Assembly (NCBI GenBank): GCA_021204765.1
Contig: JAJPYU010000187.1
Coordinates: forward strand, 1-6,605
Length of the DNA: 6,605 nucleotides
Direction of reading: 5' to 3'
DNA from: Clostridiales bacterium
Lineage (GTDB): Bacteria > Bacillota > Clostridia > Lachnospirales > Lachnospiraceae
Numbering within the stretch: the first letter of the stretch is position 1; every line of letters begins with the position of its first letter. Under the pieces are notes generated by a model that did not search any database, had not been told where the DNA came from, and worked only from the letters and a program-made list of their open reading frames with translations. The position numbers and the translations under genes were made by a program. Below, one piece after another: positions 5,166 through 6,605 of the stretch.

Positions 5166-6605
5166 ATGAAAAGGAGGGTTTTAGCAAAAAGTATTGCCGC
5201 AGCAGCAATGGCTGTTCTTGTGTGTGTCAGCATGCTGATTCCCGGCAGCGTCTTTGCGGATACCGGTGATGGATATACCGGGAAAACGGAGGGGGATTAT
5301 ACAGATGAATCGAAAGCGGATGCGGAGCCTGACAAGTCAGATGATCCGGATGAGCCGGAAGACACCACATATACGATAAGTATAAGCGACATTGAAAGCA
5401 GTGAGGGGAGTATCACTGTGACTTCGGGAGGGGATACCCTGGAAAATGGATCAACAGTTGCTGCAGGCACGGAAATATCTGTTTCTGTGAGTGCCAACGA
5501 GGGATATTACCTTGTGGCGGTAAAGCTCGGCGGAGAGGATCAGACGATTTCAGATGGAGAGTGTAATATCACAAACTACTCTGTTAATGCAGATACCGGT
5601 ATAGCTGTAACAATCGTCAGCGAGGATGAGGCCAGGCCGTCAGTTACTGTAGAGATGGATGAGGAGGGAGTCAACTCTTCTGAGGCTGAAGACGGCTACT
5701 ACAACGTGACCCGGACAGCCACTATTAGAGTTTCTGATTATATAGTACTGCACGATGACAGTTCAGCGGCCAGTGAACTCACCGTCAAAGCAAAAGATGC
5801 GGAAAATGCTGATGCAGATCCCGGGTCTGCGGCTGTCATTTCAGCCTGGACAGCAAGCGGGTCTGACAGTTCCAAAAAATATACTTATACGACCAAAGTC
5901 ACTTTCAGCGGGGATGCCTGTTATGAGTGGTCATATAAGTACACAAACAAGGCGAAATTGTCCTGTGAGGCAAAGGCAAACAGAGAGGACGCTGACCATG
6001 TTTATTCTTTTACAATAGATAAAACAGCTCCTGAGGTGAGTGACGGTGCAAAAACAGGGCTCGGTGACGATATGCTCTGGAAAACAGTGGATACTGAGTC
6101 ATCAGGAACTGTCTTTGGCCATTATAAAAACAGCACAGACAGTCTCTCGGTATCCCTGGACACAAGCTATATCAGTGATGCCACATCACCGGTACGGGCT
6201 GTGCTTTATTACAAGACCGACAGTACAGATTCATTGACCAAAGATGAGCTGGCAGGCGCATATGAGGATGGAGATTTTTCTGAAGATACAATAACATTTG
6301 GAGAAAATGAGTATGTGACGGTATATGCCAGAATCACTGATTATGCGGGGAACACCCTGTATGTTGGCAGTGACGGCCTGATCATAGATACGACACAGAG
6401 TTCAATCACACTGGTTCCTGATGAACCAGATTATGATAATGGCAATGCAGATGTGTATGGTTATTATACCTCTGATGTCAATGTGGCGGTCTCAGTTACA
6501 GACGAAATAGAAGGGGTTTCTGCTTATTCAGGAATAAAGTCTGTGGATTATACTATCACCAGTGACGGTGTTCAGACAGCAAGTGGCAATCTCTATACAT
6601 TTGAG
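5166..6605 (+). CDS. secreted Ig-like multi-domain surface protein, N-terminal part (cut by window)
   Basis: The frame is open from ATG 5166 to the last base, giving 480 residues without a stop; the C-terminus, including any cell-wall anchor, lies outside. A clear signal peptide (1-31) has basic KRR, a long hydrophobic core and a cleavage site after VFA; there is no lipobox, so it should be exported by Sec and not made a lipoprotein. Residues 32-67 form an acidic Asp/Glu/Pro-rich linker. About 68-152 resembles the beta-rich InlB B-repeat/Flg_new class, with GTEISVSVSANEGYYLVAVK (101-120). About 158-290 and 291-410 look like bacterial Ig-like units, ending in FTIDKTAPEV (282-291) and LIIDTT (405-410), with ITDYAGN (390-396) in the second. 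A third unit begins near 411. C252 and C267 could form a disulphide. The start follows GGGAGGAG (5148-5155), 19 bases after the previous stop. Likely an adhesin or envelope structural protein; its place in a kinase operon suggests a signalled or sensed surface component (inference). Confidence 0.85.
   Translation, partial: MKRRVLAKSIAAAAMAVLVCVSMLIPGSVFADTGDGYTGKTEGDYTDESKADAEPDKSDDPDEPEDTTYTISISDIESSEGSITVTSGGDTLENGSTVAAGTEISVSVSANEGYYLVAVKLGGEDQTISDGECNITNYSVNADTGIAVTIVSEDEARPSVTVEMDEEGVNSSEAEDGYYNVTRTATIRVSDYIVLHDDSSAASELTVKAKDAENADADPGSAAVISAWTASGSDSSKKYTYTTKVTFSGDACYEWSYKYTNKAKLSCEAKANREDADHVYSFTIDKTAPEVSDGAKTGLGDDMLWKTVDTESSGTVFGHYKNSTDSLSVSLDTSYISDATSPVRAVLYYKTDSTDSLTKDELAGAYEDGDFSEDTITFGENEYVTVYARITDYAGNTLYVGSDGLIIDTTQSSITLVPDEPDYDNGNADVYGYYTSDVNVAVSVTDEIEGVSAYSGIKSVDYTITSDGVQTASGNLYTFE

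Noticed and set aside
5755..6237. Two + frames (5755-6018 and 6040-6237) inside the surface protein gene
   Set aside because: Different frame from the continuous 480-codon frame that begins with a signal peptide; no features of their own.

Overview
The window looks like chromosomal DNA from a Gram-positive anaerobe of the Clostridia, most likely Lachnospiraceae. This is inferred from the strong purine-rich ribosome binding sites, the protein style (an AAA-ATPase-like/PD-(D/E)XK protein of the type common in gut Lachnospiraceae, and a secreted Ig-like repeat protein with a Gram-positive signal peptide), and a cytoplasmic membrane Ser/Thr kinase next to a PP2C phosphatase. No rRNA, tRNA, CRISPR array or insertion sequence is visible. 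All supported genes lie on the + strand.

Layout. (1) Positions 67-1656 hold a complete AAA-ATPase-like protein with a C-terminal PD-(D/E)XK nuclease-like domain. A perfect 13-bp hairpin (1693-1724) follows it and probably ends its transcript. (2) A gap of about 610 bp (1657-2267) has no convincing gene. It contains a short direct repeat, a doubtful 51-codon reading frame, a good sigma-A-type promoter (TTGATT, 17 bp, TATAAT at 1997-2025) and a leader of about 235 nt with some pairing potential. (3) From 2268 to the end of the window runs a tight operon of at least four genes: a PP2C-type protein phosphatase, a one-span membrane Ser/Thr kinase, a small one-span membrane protein, and the start of a secreted multi-domain surface protein cut by the window edge.

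How the operon may work. The kinase has a cytoplasmic catalytic domain, one membrane span and a helical, acidic, tyrosine-rich extracellular domain of about 265 residues in place of the PASTA repeats of classic PrkC/PknB kinases. The phosphatase carries every metal-binding aspartate needed to reverse the phosphorylation. The small membrane protein is predicted to expose most of its length to the cytoplasm, so it is a candidate substrate or adaptor. The surface protein is a candidate for what is sensed, or for the output. The physical linkage is directly visible. The functional wiring is inference.

The most interesting part is this kinase/phosphatase/small-membrane-protein/Ig-surface-protein operon, with its non-PASTA sensor domain and uncharacterised small membrane partner. 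The 5' intergenic region is the second point to examine.
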